A stretch of 64,000 nt of DNA, from contig NZ_FZNV01000003.1 of assembly GCF_900188415.1 (NCBI RefSeq), positions 620,001 to 684,000 of the forward strand, in the 5' to 3' direction. Shown in pieces: positions 54,212-63,275 of this stretch (position 1 is its first letter; the number at the start of each line of letters is the position of its first letter). The notes beneath the pieces were generated by a model. The model was not told the origin of the DNA, did no database searches, and saw nothing but the letters and a program-made list of their open reading frames with translations. A program made the position numbers and the translations under genes. Source of the stretch: Maribacter sedimenticola. GTDB lineage: Bacteria > Bacteroidota > Bacteroidia > Flavobacteriales > Flavobacteriaceae.

Positions 54212-54889
54212 CTAGACGACCTGTAATTTATATCCTACCCCGTATACCGCCTCAATTTCTATCGTTGCCCGCGCATCTGCCAATTTTTTGCGTACGTTTT
54301 TTATTTGGGAATAGATAAAGTCAAAACTATCGGCTTGGTCTATATGGTCTCCCCAAACGTGTTCTGCCAGTGCGGTCTTGGTAACCAAACGGGTCTTGTT
54401 GGATATCATATAGGTAAGGACATCAAACTCCTTACGGTTAAAAACGACCTCTTTTTCGGCAACAAAAACACTTCTACTTTCCGGGTCTATGCTCACATTG
54501 CCGATTTCGATTTGGTTGTTGCCCTCAAAATTACGCCTGCGCACAATGGCCTTTACCCGAGCATGCAGTTCTGCCATATGAAACGGTTTGGGCAGGTAAT
54601 CGTCCGCCCCTAGGTTCAAGCCTTTTATACGGTCATCCAAGGAATCCTTGGCCGATACAATGATGACCCCATCTTCTTTGCCCAGCGCCTTTAGTTCCTT
54701 TAACAGCTCTAACCCATTACCATCGGGCAAGGTAATATCCAATAAAATACAATCATAGTCGTACGCCCCGATCTTGTCATTGGCGGCGGTAAAGTCCGTT
54801 GCCGTTTCCACAATATACTGCTCGCGCTCCAACGTTTGGCGCATATTCTCCAACATTTGCGGTTCGTCCTCAATAATCAGAATCTTCAT
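54212..54889 (-). CDS. OmpR-type response regulator
   Basis: This 225-residue regulator has a receiver domain with Glu7-Asp8 and Asp51 in CILLDITLPDGNG as phospho-acceptor and Lys in PKPFHMAEL, and a C-terminal winged helix (about residues 130-222) with FNRKEFDVLTYMISNKTRLVTKTALAEHVWG. It is the first gene of the unit with the kinase at 52887. The divergent PepSY-like gene at 55046 is 156 bases away and is a possible target. Confidence 0.92.
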   Translation of the reverse strand: MKILIIEDEPQMLENMRQTLEREQYIVETATDFTAANDKIGAYDYDCILLDITLPDGNGLELLKELKALGKEDGVIIVSAKDSLDDRIKGLNLGADDYLPKPFHMAELHARVKAIVRRRNFEGNNQIEIGNVSIDPESRSVFVAEKEVVFNRKEFDVLTYMISNKTRLVTKTALAEHVWGDHIDQADSFDFIYSQIKNVRKKLADARATIEIEAVYGVGYKLQVV

Positions 54890-55045
54890 GGGCTATGGTT
54901 TGTTACAACAATATAGCAACAATCTAGAAAGAAATGGGAATAAAGTCCAATGGGAAACCAATGCCTTTGGCCAAGATAAATAGGCATTCCCAATTCCTTC
55001 TAGAATTGTACCTTTTATTTGTAGGGAATCTAAAAAATATACAAC

Positions 55046-55492
55046 ATGAAAAACAAGCATATACTTACGGGAGCCTTGGCCACATTGGGGATTTTTATTG
55101 GCTCTGCACAGGATATTGACAGGAATACGGTGCCGACAAATCTAAAGGATACTTTTGAACAAAGCTACCCTACAGCCAATGATGTAGAGTGGGAAAAGGA
55201 AGGTACTTCCTATAAGGTAGAATTTGAAATCAATGCCCAGGACCATGAAATATGGTATGCCACAGATGGTACAACGACAAAAACGGAGCAAGAACTCACG
55301 GAAGCCGATTTGCCACAGGCCATACGCACCGCAATTACGAATACCTATGCCGGTTTTAAGGTCGATGAGGTAGAAAAGACTACGGAAAATGGTAGCACCA
55401 CCTATGAAGTGGAGTTAAAAAAAGGGTGGATGAATGAAAAGGACGTAGTTTTTAATGCCGATGGAACGGTACTGCGCGAAAAGAATGATTGA
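55046..55492 (+). CDS. Exported PepSY-like (BLIP-like) protein
   Basis: This 148-residue protein has a signal peptide that ends near GSAQ and two PepSY-like repeats: VPTNLKDTFEQSYPTANDVEWEKEGTSYKVEF and LPQAIRTAITNTYAGFKVDEVEKTTENGSTTYEVEL. Each has the helix and strand order of the beta-lactamase-inhibitor-like PepSY family that is abundant in Bacteroidota. Its position opposite a two-component system suggests regulation by that pair. A terminator lies at 55522-55549. Confidence 0.85.
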   Translation: MKNKHILTGALATLGIFIGSAQDIDRNTVPTNLKDTFEQSYPTANDVEWEKEGTSYKVEFEINAQDHEIWYATDGTTTKTEQELTEADLPQAIRTAITNTYAGFKVDEVEKTTENGSTTYEVELKKGWMNEKDVVFNADGTVLREKND

Positions 55493-55521
55493 TGTTTCTT
55501 TGATTGGGAAATGTGGAAGAG

Positions 55522-55549
55522 GCCGGGAACTATGTTTCCGGCTTTTTTT
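55522..55549 (+). terminator. Rho-independent terminator of the PepSY-like gene
   Basis: GCCGGGAAC and GTTTCCGGC form a stem with one G-U pair and a three-base loop, followed by seven T. It starts 30 bases after the stop. Confidence 0.85.
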
Positions 55550-55581
55550 GCACCTATTTTCAATGCCCGATGCTATACAAA

Positions 55582-56157
55582 CTACTTCATAGGTTCTGCG
55601 ATCAATTCATCTAACAGGGAACGTATTTTTGTACTGTTCCAATCTGCCGCACCTGTTTCCTTAACAATGATCTTTCCTTGGGCATCTATGACATAATTGG
55701 TGGGCAAACTGTTTTCGTTAAGTACTTCCGGGGCCTGCATTTGCGGAAAATAAATGGGAAGATGGTATTGCTTTCTGGCTACAAAGTTTAACACCTTAGC
55801 TGGTTCCTCCTGGGTCAGCAATACAAACATTACCTTGTCCCCATAATCAGTGTACAATGCTTGAATACCGGGCAATTCCGCAATGCAGGGAGGGCACCAC
55901 GTGGCCCAATAGCTCAAAAAAACCACTTTTCCCTGGCCTATAGCAATGTGTTGGGTTGCCCCTTGCATATCCGTAACGGCATAATCAAACGCCGCTATCT
56001 TTTGCTGGTCCTCTTGATCCTCAATACTGGGCGACCAAATGGCCACCTTTACTTTGTTGACCGCTACTTGAATAGGCGTTCTGGTCTGGGGAATCAATAA
56101 CAATACAATGAATACCCCAAATAGAATATCGCTAATTTTAAATTTTCGCTTTTTCAT
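55582..56157 (-). CDS. TlpA-like membrane-anchored thioredoxin
   Basis: This 191-residue protein has an N-terminal signal anchor (about residues 10-25) and a periplasmic thioredoxin domain with the redox site FLSYWATWCPPCIAELPG (about residues 82-99) and the cis-proline segment ENSLPTNYVIDAQG. It belongs to the TlpA/ResA group that reduces disulfides in exported proteins. It converges on the PepSY-like gene. The partner proteins are unknown. Confidence 0.88.
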   Translation of the reverse strand: MKKRKFKISDILFGVFIVLLLIPQTRTPIQVAVNKVKVAIWSPSIEDQEDQQKIAAFDYAVTDMQGATQHIAIGQGKVVFLSYWATWCPPCIAELPGIQALYTDYGDKVMFVLLTQEEPAKVLNFVARKQYHLPIYFPQMQAPEVLNENSLPTNYVIDAQGKIIVKETGAADWNSTKIRSLLDELIAEPMK

Positions 56158-56336
56158 ATAAGGCGTTGGTCGGAATAGGTGCGGATAGTTTACTGAAATT
56201 TGTTCGTTTCTTGAACGCTGAGGGAAGAATCTTTTGTGTACTAGCAGATTTTGATAATATGCCCATAATTAGTACAATTTTTACATCTTGCAACCTTTAA
56301 ATGCAACATTAGTGTTATTATTGTTCAAAACCGATT

Positions 56337-56531
56337 TTATACAGAAGCCTTTCGTGCTTTAAGATAATTGTTTAACATTAACCCGAATAAGGCTGCCCAA
56401 ATGATGCGAAAGACCCAAATGTTAAATTCAAAACCGAAGAATCGTCCGGTGTCGTTCATGGTATAAAAACTGTAACCAATTTCCACCAACGCAATTGCCA
56501 TTCCTATAATAGGTATTATTTTTCTCATCAT
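56337..56531 (-). CDS. Small membrane protein, unknown function
   Basis: This protein of about 64 residues starts at ATG codons 56531 or 56528 and has two hydrophobic helices (about residues 4-22 and 35-55). The frame is open eight codons further. It has no recognised family and stands alone. Confidence 0.5.
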   Translation of the reverse strand: MMRKIIPIIGMAIALVEIGYSFYTMNDTGRFFGFEFNIWVFRIIWAALFGLMLNNYLKARKASV

Positions 56532-56625
56532 GTGTTCTTTAATTATGCTATGCAAACTATAGCGCCTACTGCTATTCTGTTTGCTTTTTTAGGATACACA
56601 TTGTCCATGTTAATGACAACCCCCT

Positions 56626-56898
56626 TTACTGATCACTGGTATTGTCGTTGGACTTGTTGTACTTGGTAAAGGCCACCTTTTTATCTTCCAGAATCTTATA
56701 AAACCGCCGGTGGCTTATCTTAAGGTCCTTGGTAATTTGGGCCACCTTTTTCTTTTTCTTCTTGTACAGTTTGATCTCTTCCGTAACCGCCTTGTTGAAG
56801 TAGTGTTTTTCAAGTGCGGCTACCACCTCCAATGCCGTTTTGTTGTTCGTTTCCACATAGTGATCAATAGCACGCTTTATTTCCTGTAGCCCTTTCAT
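56626..56898 (-). CDS. Small basic helix-turn-helix-like protein
   Basis: This 90-residue protein is helical and very basic, with a run of lysines and then KKVAQITKDLKISHRRFYKILEDKKV (about residues 50-75), which reads as a helix-turn-helix. The first 45 residues (AIDHYVETNNKTALEVVAALEKHYFNKAVTEEI) look like a Fis-type dimer helix pair. It could be a DNA-binding regulator. It lies upstream of the restriction operon, but on the opposite strand, and the link is not proven. Confidence 0.55.
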   Translation of the reverse strand: MKGLQEIKRAIDHYVETNNKTALEVVAALEKHYFNKAVTEEIKLYKKKKKKVAQITKDLKISHRRFYKILEDKKVAFTKYNKSNDNTSDQ

Positions 56899-56934
56899 AA
56901 TTTAAATCTGTAAACAAGTAAGTTACAAAATTAT

Positions 56935-57093
56935 CTATGCATATTTACTCATTAGCAAGGCATACTTGTCAATGTCTTCTAAGGAATGGTTGCCATAATC
57001 GTTGACCACGTTAAACTTTATATTGTTGTTGGCCAAGAATGTAGCTACTCTTTCCAACTCTTCTGGGGAACCTTTAATTTCAATTTTTGCCAT
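56935..57093 (-). CDS. 52-residue protein, unknown function
   Basis: This short frame encodes MAKIEIKGSPEELERVATFL, a mid-part with NNNIKFNVVNDYGNHSLEDI, and the end DKYALLMSKYA. The alternating strand-helix-strand pattern resembles half of a ferredoxin-like fold. It ends 37 bases before the HTH-like gene and is on the same strand, so they may be co-transcribed. No family is recognised. Confidence 0.5.
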   Translation of the reverse strand: MAKIEIKGSPEELERVATFLANNNIKFNVVNDYGNHSLEDIDKYALLMSKYA

Positions 57094-57291
57094 GGATAGG
57101 TACTCGTGTTTATACGCTATAAATGTAGTAGTTTTCTTTCAATGATAATGTATATGAAGCCTACGCCCCATTTATTGAGCGCCAAAGTTACTGGTTTTTT
57201 TGCACTACCCTAGCCTAATAGTACAGCCGTAAGGTGAATTTTATCCCCTAAGAAAATATTAATTGGTCTTTAAGCATCTTTTCCTGGAAAA

Positions 57292-57311
57292 CATTACGGC
57301 TTTCCGTAATG
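57292..57311. promoter_or_regulatory. Inverted repeat in the hsd upstream region
   Basis: CATTACGG and CCGTAATG are exact reverse complements with a four-base loop. The repeat is 158 bases before hsdR. It could be an operator or a short hairpin. Confidence 0.4.
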
Positions 57312-57319
57312 AATGGTTT

Positions 57320-57337
57320 AAAAGTAATAGTACTTTT
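57320..57337. promoter_or_regulatory. Second inverted repeat in the hsd upstream region
   Basis: AAAAGTA and TACTTTT flank a four-base spacer. It lies eight bases after the first repeat. Its closeness to the first repeat suggests one regulatory site. Confidence 0.35.
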
Positions 57338-57468
57338 CAAAGGTTAAAAAAAGGGGGATGTATTGCTGGTTTCCCTGCTTTTTACAGATGGATTGATTAA
57401 TTTGGTGGTATGAAATGATCTTCCCCCGCTAATTTGGATTACTTTATAGAGTTTTCTATTTAGAAATA

Positions 57469-60249
57469 ATGATAAACGAGAAACAAACACGTAAAAAACT
57501 AATTGACCACCACTTGAAATCAGCAGGGTGGAATATTAATGATTTTACCCAAGTGGTCTCGGAGTATTCAGTAATCTCGAAATCTAATGAGCCTTCTCTT
57601 GAGTACGGCACCACCTTCAGCGATTATGTTCTTTTGGGCAAAGACGGCAAACCTCTGGCAGTGGTAGAAGCAAAACGGACTTCGAAAGACGCTGCATTAG
57701 GTAAGGAACAAGCCAAGCAATACTGTTTGGGCATTGAAAAAGAAACCGGGGTTTTGCCTTTTTGCTTTTACACGAACGGGTTGGATATCTTCTTTTGGGA
57801 CCTGAACAATTATCCTCCGAAAAAAGTTATTGGTTTTCCTTCGCGTGATGATTTAGAAAGGTATGACTATATAAGAAAACGAAAAAAACCTCTTGCAACC
57901 GAATTAATCAATACGGCAATAGCCGGAAGGGATTATCAGATACAAGCGATTCGTGCGGTGATGGAAGCTATTGAACGTAAGAGAACCAAGTTTCTATTGG
58001 TGATGGCAACAGGTACTGGCAAAACAAGAGCCTGCATTGCATTAACCGATTCTTTGATGCGTGCAAGCTGGGCTGAACGTGTTTTGTTCTTGGTAGATAG
58101 AATCGCCTTACGAGATCAGGCTTTGGATGCCTTCAAAGACCACTTGCCAAACGAACCAACATGGCCCAAGAGAGGTGAAAAATCAATTTCGACGGACAGA
58201 CGAATTTACGTTTCCACCTATCCTACAATGCTCAATATTGTCAAAGATGAAGAGAACACCTTATCCCCTCATTTCTTTGATTTGATTGTGATAGATGAAA
58301 GCCACCGGTCAATTTATAATACCTACCAAGAAGTTTTAAGTTATTTTAATACCATAACTCTTGGGTTGACCGCCACCCCTACCGATGTTATTGACCATAA
58401 TACATTTGAGTTGTTCGAATGTGAAGATGGGCTACCAACTTTTGCTTATTCCTATGAAGAGGCTGTGAATAATATTCCACCTTATCTCTGCAATTTTGAA
58501 GTGATGAAGATTCATACCAAATTTCAAGATGAAGGCATTAGTAAGCGTACTGTTTCTTTAGAGGACCAAAAAAAATTATTGAAGGAAGGACGTGATATTG
58601 AAGAAATCAATTATGAGGGGACACAACTTGAAAAATCAGTAAGAAACCGTGGAACAAATGCCTTGATCGTTCGTGAATTTATGGAGGAATCCATAAAGGA
58701 CCCTAATGGCGTACTACCAGGCAAAAGTATATTCTTCTGTCAATCGATTCCACAAGCCAGGCAGGTAGAGGAAGTTTTCGATAAGCTTTATCCTGAATAT
58801 AACGGGGAACTGGCCAAAGTTTTAGTATCCGATGACCCTAGGGTATATGGTAAGGGGGGATTATTAGATCAGTTTAAATTGAACAATATGCCCAGAGTGG
58901 CCATTAGCGTAGATATGTTGGATACCGGTATCGATGTTCGCGAATTGGTAAATTTAGTTTTTGCCAAACCTGTGTACTCGTACACCAAATTCTGGCAGAT
59001 GATCGGTCGTGGTACTCGCCTGCTGGAACCAACGGCTATGAAACCTTGGTGTGTTGAAAAAGATGTCTTTAGAATTATCGACTGTTGGGATAATTTCGAA
59101 TACTTTAAGCTCAACCCAAAAGGCGTAGAAAACAAAAAACAAGTGCCTTTACCCGTCCGTTTTGCGGGATTAAGGATAGATAAAATTGAATTGGCATTGG
59201 AGTTGGATGAAATGGACATTGCCTTAAAGGAAATTGAACTCTTCCGAACACAGCTAAAGAACCTACCTAAAGATTCGGTGGTCATCCAAGATGCACAAAC
59301 TCCTTTGCTCAAAGCCATGAAAGCCGATTTTTGGGAAAATTTAGACGCTAAAAGCTTCGATTTCCTAAGAGAAATTATCACTCCTTTATTCAGAACGGTC
59401 TCACAAGTTGATTTTAAGGCCATGCGCTTTAAAAAAGACGTATTGGAGACTTCGTTGGCACATCTAGAGGAAAATGCTGAGCAGTTAACAATCCTCAAAG
59501 AAAATGTTCAAGAAAAGGTGTCCCTTCTGCCCTTGTCGGTAAACGTGGTCGAAAAAGAGGCGGGTTATATCAAAAAAGTGCTTACCAATAACTATTGGGC
59601 GACTATTACAGACCTGGAGTTTGACGTGCTTGCCCAAAAGCTCGCTCCCTTAATGCGCTATGTTGACAAACCTGTTACGGGTAGTGGCATGGATCATTTG
59701 AATCTAAGGGATGTTGTCACCACAAAGGAGTTCGTGGAATTCGGGCCCCAGCACGAATCGGTTAGTATTTCCCGATATCGAGAAATGGTAGAGCAAAAAA
59801 TCACTGAGCTTTTAAAGCGCAACCCTATACTGCAAAGCATAAAGGAAGGGAAACAAATTACGGCCGAAGAAGCGGAGCAATTGGCCAAAGAACTGCATTC
59901 GGAAGACCCTCATATTACCGAAACCCTATTACAAAAAGTGTACAAAAACCAACGTGCCAGTTTCTTGCAATTTATAAAGCATATTTTGGGCATTGAGGTA
60001 TTGGAAAGCTTTGATGAAACTGTCAGCAAAAAAGTTGCTGAATTTATACAAACACACACTACCTTGAGCACCCGACAAATTGAGTTTTTAAATCTCTTGC
60101 GCGATTATATTATAGAACGCGGCCAAATACATAAACGTAATTTAATGGAAGCCCCCTTTACGGTCATTCACCCAAAAGGGATACAGGGAGTATTTAACCC
60201 TAAGGAAATTAAAGAAATAATAACATTAACAGAACAATTGGTAGCATAA
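57469..60249 (+). CDS. hsdR: Type I restriction enzyme, R subunit
   Basis: This 926-residue subunit translocates and cuts unmodified DNA in complex with HsdM and HsdS. The N-terminal nuclease region has FSDYVLLGKDGKPLAVVEAKR (Asp52 and Glu67-x-Lys69, a PD-(D/E)xK site). The helicase motor follows, with VMATGTGKTRACIAL (Walker A at 180-187), IVIDESHRSIYNTYQ (Walker B), LGLTATPTD and QMIGRGTRLL. The C-terminal 330 residues are helical and should bind the other subunits. The length is normal for the compact family. The hsdM start follows its stop without a gap. Confidence 0.95.
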   Translation: MINEKQTRKKLIDHHLKSAGWNINDFTQVVSEYSVISKSNEPSLEYGTTFSDYVLLGKDGKPLAVVEAKRTSKDAALGKEQAKQYCLGIEKETGVLPFCFYTNGLDIFFWDLNNYPPKKVIGFPSRDDLERYDYIRKRKKPLATELINTAIAGRDYQIQAIRAVMEAIERKRTKFLLVMATGTGKTRACIALTDSLMRASWAERVLFLVDRIALRDQALDAFKDHLPNEPTWPKRGEKSISTDRRIYVSTYPTMLNIVKDEENTLSPHFFDLIVIDESHRSIYNTYQEVLSYFNTITLGLTATPTDVIDHNTFELFECEDGLPTFAYSYEEAVNNIPPYLCNFEVMKIHTKFQDEGISKRTVSLEDQKKLLKEGRDIEEINYEGTQLEKSVRNRGTNALIVREFMEESIKDPNGVLPGKSIFFCQSIPQARQVEEVFDKLYPEYNGELAKVLVSDDPRVYGKGGLLDQFKLNNMPRVAISVDMLDTGIDVRELVNLVFAKPVYSYTKFWQMIGRGTRLLEPTAMKPWCVEKDVFRIIDCWDNFEYFKLNPKGVENKKQVPLPVRFAGLRIDKIELALELDEMDIALKEIELFRTQLKNLPKDSVVIQDAQTPLLKAMKADFWENLDAKSFDFLREIITPLFRTVSQVDFKAMRFKKDVLETSLAHLEENAEQLTILKENVQEKVSLLPLSVNVVEKEAGYIKKVLTNNYWATITDLEFDVLAQKLAPLMRYVDKPVTGSGMDHLNLRDVVTTKEFVEFGPQHESVSISRYREMVEQKITELLKRNPILQSIKEGKQITAEEAEQLAKELHSEDPHITETLLQKVYKNQRASFLQFIKHILGIEVLESFDETVSKKVAEFIQTHTTLSTRQIEFLNLLRDYIIERGQIHKRNLMEAPFTVIHPKGIQGVFNPKEIKEIITLTEQLVA

Positions 60250-61854
60250 ATGAGCTTATTACAAAGTAACCCAGAAATAAAATCGAAAATTCAGGAACTC
60301 TGGAACAAGTTCTGGAGTGGCGGTATCTCAAACCCATTAACAGCCATTGAGCAGATTACTTATTTGCTCTTTATGAAAAAACTGGACGAGAACGATCGCG
60401 ACGCTCAATCAAAAGCTGAGTTTACCGAAGAACCCTATACATCTCGTTTTGAAGGGGTGTTCCAACTGCCAAATAGTGACCTGAAAATTGAAAAGCAACA
60501 ATTGCGCTGGAGCGAGTTTAAGCGATTGCCCGGCGAGGAGATGCTGCAACGGGTTCAACAATATGTTTTTCCCTTTATCAAAACACTGGACACCGATGAC
60601 TCGCCTTTTGTAAAACATATGCGCAATGCGGTCTTTATCATTCCCAAACCTTCTTTGTTGGTAGAAGCGGTAAAGATTATCGATGGGATATATGAAGAAA
60701 TGGAAAGGGATGCCTCTGAAAAGGGACAGGATTTTCAGGATATTCAAGGGGATGTGTACGAATACTTATTGAGCGAAATTGCAAGTGCGGGTAAAAACGG
60801 ACAGTTTAGAACTCCAAGACATATCATTAAATTATTGGTAGAGTTGGTAGCGCCGCAATTGGGCAACCGTATTGCAGATCCTGCCTGTGGTACTGGGGGT
60901 TTTTTATTGGATGCTTACCAGTATTTAATTACCAACTTACCCGGTAATAAAGTTAAGGTTAACCCAGACGATGACGGTTTTATACGCTCTAGCAAAGCAT
61001 CTAGTTATGACAAAAAAACTAAAGACATTTTAGATAAAAGCTTACAAGGCTATGATATAGACCAGACCATGGTACGTTTGGGGCTGATGAACCTAATGAT
61101 GCACGGTATAGAAAGCCCCCAGATAGATTATACCGATACCCTGAGCAAAAGTTATAATGAAACCAGCCAGTACGATGTGGTATTGGCCAACCCACCCTTT
61201 ACAGGCAATATAGATAAAGGTGACATTAACGAAAGCTTACAATTAGGCACCACAAAAACAGAGCTGCTGTTTATTGAGCGTATCTACCAAATGTTGCGCA
61301 TGGGGGGTACGGCCGGTATCGTAGTGCCCCAAGGGGTGCTATTTGGAAGTGGCAAGGCCTTTAAAGAGGCCCGAAAGCTGATGATCGAAAAAAGTGAACT
61401 TAAGGCAGTGATTACCGTTCCCAGTGGCGTTTTTAAACCTTATGCCGGGGTTAGTACTGCTCTCCTGATTTTTACCAAAGGCGGAGAGACCGAAAATGTG
61501 TGGTTCTATAACATGGAAAGCGATGGCTATAGCTTGGATGATAAAAGGACCAAGTTAGAAGGTTACGGAGACCTGCAAGATATTGTCACCAAATACAAGA
61601 GTGCTAAACCGGCCTCTGAGAACAACCGGAAACGCAAATGTTTTACCGTACCCAAAAAAGAGATTGTTGCAGAAGGTTACGATTTGAGTTTTTCCCGCTA
61701 TAAAGAAGAAGTATATGAGGAAATTGAATATGAAAAACCCAAAGTGATTTTGGAAAAACTATTGGGAACATTTGGAGAGGATGGTGAAATTATAGAAAAG
61801 GGCCTAGAGCAACAAATTAGTGATAAACTGAACAAATTGAAAGAGTTGTTTTAA
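60250..61854 (+). CDS. hsdM: Type I restriction-modification system, M subunit (adenine methyltransferase)
   Basis: This 534-residue methyltransferase modifies adenine with S-adenosylmethionine. It has a helical N-terminal domain (about residues 1-150), the SAM motif ADPACGTGGFLLDAYQYL near residue 212, the catalytic VVLANPPF near residue 314, and a C-terminal helical tail that binds HsdS. ELLSEIASAGKNGQFRTPRHI is the family segment before motif I. The stop overlaps the hsdS start by one base (TAATG), so translation is coupled. Confidence 0.95.
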   Translation: MSLLQSNPEIKSKIQELWNKFWSGGISNPLTAIEQITYLLFMKKLDENDRDAQSKAEFTEEPYTSRFEGVFQLPNSDLKIEKQQLRWSEFKRLPGEEMLQRVQQYVFPFIKTLDTDDSPFVKHMRNAVFIIPKPSLLVEAVKIIDGIYEEMERDASEKGQDFQDIQGDVYEYLLSEIASAGKNGQFRTPRHIIKLLVELVAPQLGNRIADPACGTGGFLLDAYQYLITNLPGNKVKVNPDDDGFIRSSKASSYDKKTKDILDKSLQGYDIDQTMVRLGLMNLMMHGIESPQIDYTDTLSKSYNETSQYDVVLANPPFTGNIDKGDINESLQLGTTKTELLFIERIYQMLRMGGTAGIVVPQGVLFGSGKAFKEARKLMIEKSELKAVITVPSGVFKPYAGVSTALLIFTKGGETENVWFYNMESDGYSLDDKRTKLEGYGDLQDIVTKYKSAKPASENNRKRKCFTVPKKEIVAEGYDLSFSRYKEEVYEEIEYEKPKVILEKLLGTFGEDGEIIEKGLEQQISDKLNKLKELF

Positions 61855-63275
61855 TGGATATACAAATAAAACCATTTTCTAAGGTTCTAGATGATTCCAC
61901 TAGAAAATTCAAAAAAATTCCTAAAGGTGAATATCTGTCGGAAGGCCTTTACCCTATTATAGACCAGTCCAAAGATTTTATTGCAGGTTATACTAACGAT
62001 GAAAATCTTGTGAATAGCCAAAATCTTCCTGTTATAATTTTTGGTGATCATACTAAAGCAATAAAATATGTAGATTTTCCAATCGCACTAGGTGCTGATG
62101 GGGCGAAAGCATTAACATTAAAAACCGATTATGCTCGATATGTATACTATACTTTAAAAAATCTGAAGCTACCTGAAGCTGGTTATAGTCGACATTTTAA
62201 GTTTTTAAAGGAAAGTAAACTTGCCATTCCAAAAAAAATTGACGACCAAAAACGCATAGCGCAAGTCCTGACCGATTGTGAAGAACTCATTGCCAAGCGA
62301 AAAGAAAGTATTGCCCTATTAGATGAGTTGTTGAAAAGTACTTTTTTGGAAATGTTTGGGGATATAAGAGCGAAGAAATCACCATATAAATGGGAGAAGT
62401 TTCGGCCATATATAAAGGCTCAAAGTGGTAAGTCAAGCAAGTTGGTTAAGTCTATTGAAAAAACTGATTTTCCGATTTATGGTGGAAATGGCACAAATGG
62501 TTGGGCCACAAAACCATTATATAATAAGCCAATAATTATAGCGGGAAGAGTTGGGCAACATTGTGGCGTAATACATAAAGTTAATCAGCCTTGCTGGGTT
62601 ACAGACAACGCTATTGTTTTGACAATTCTAAACAAAGAAAAGCTTAACATAACTTATCTCTCTTTTGCTTTATCTAATTCACCAATTCTAGAAAAAGTTA
62701 AACAACTTGATTTACCCTTTATAAATCAATCAATGATTTTAGATATTACCGTGCCCATTCCACCTTTTGAAATTCAGAACAAATTTGAAAAAATTGTTAA
62801 AGAAATAGAAAAAGCAAATGAACTCTTTCAAAACCACTTATTTGAATTGGAAAACCTCTACGGTCGTTTAAGTCAAGATGCTTTTAAAGGGGAGTTGGAT
62901 TTGAGTAAGGTGGTGTTGAGGGAGGAGTTTTTAGAAGATTTTGAATCATCAACTAGTAAAGAAAACTTAATAGAAGAAAAAGAATCCAAAGATTCAAATA
63001 TATTTTCCAATACCCTTTTTGACGTAACTGAAATAGACACATACCTTGAAAATCTTATAAAAAGCAATTTTGGTGTAGAAAGCTTTGTTTTTGATGATAT
63101 TAAAGATTTGCTATTTCAAGATTCTAAGATTCAAGATTATCAAGACAATTATGATTATTGGAAAACGAATTTCTTTAGTCTGCTGAAAAAAGAGAATAGC
63201 CAAATAGAGCAGTGTTTTGACACTGAAGAAGGCCGTATAAAATTTAAACTTAAAGATGAAGTTAATCAGGTTTAA
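61854..63275 (+). CDS. hsdS: Type I restriction-modification system, S subunit with an extra C-terminal domain
   Basis: This 473-residue specificity subunit has two target-recognition domains (about residues 1-130 and 175-310) and two conserved helical spacers: IPKKIDDQKRIAQVLTDCEELIAKRKESIALLDELLKSTFLEMFGDI and VPIPPFEIQNKFEKIVKEIEKANELFQNHLFELENLYGRLSQDAFKGEL. A usual HsdS would end after the second spacer, at about residue 352. Here about 120 more residues follow, acidic and helical (DVTEIDTYLENLIKSNFGVESFVFDDIKDLLF and YDYWKTNFFSLLKKENSQIEQCF). The next gene overlaps its last 20 bases. Recognition sequence unknown. Confidence 0.9.
   Translation: MDIQIKPFSKVLDDSTRKFKKIPKGEYLSEGLYPIIDQSKDFIAGYTNDENLVNSQNLPVIIFGDHTKAIKYVDFPIALGADGAKALTLKTDYARYVYYTLKNLKLPEAGYSRHFKFLKESKLAIPKKIDDQKRIAQVLTDCEELIAKRKESIALLDELLKSTFLEMFGDIRAKKSPYKWEKFRPYIKAQSGKSSKLVKSIEKTDFPIYGGNGTNGWATKPLYNKPIIIAGRVGQHCGVIHKVNQPCWVTDNAIVLTILNKEKLNITYLSFALSNSPILEKVKQLDLPFINQSMILDITVPIPPFEIQNKFEKIVKEIEKANELFQNHLFELENLYGRLSQDAFKGELDLSKVVLREEFLEDFESSTSKENLIEEKESKDSNIFSNTLFDVTEIDTYLENLIKSNFGVESFVFDDIKDLLFQDSKIQDYQDNYDYWKTNFFSLLKKENSQIEQCFDTEEGRIKFKLKDEVNQV

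Larger units (their letters stand above)
57094..57468. other. Gene-free region upstream of the hsd operon
   Basis: The 375 bases between the 52-residue gene and hsdR hold no convincing frame. They contain two short inverted repeats (57292-57311 and 57320-57337) that are described separately. The region is AT-rich and must hold the hsd promoter. Confidence 0.6.

Noticed and set aside
58869..59498. A 209-residue open frame on the minus strand inside hsdR
   Set aside because: It is the reverse of the helicase region, rich in Ser, Leu and Lys without motifs. It is a shadow.
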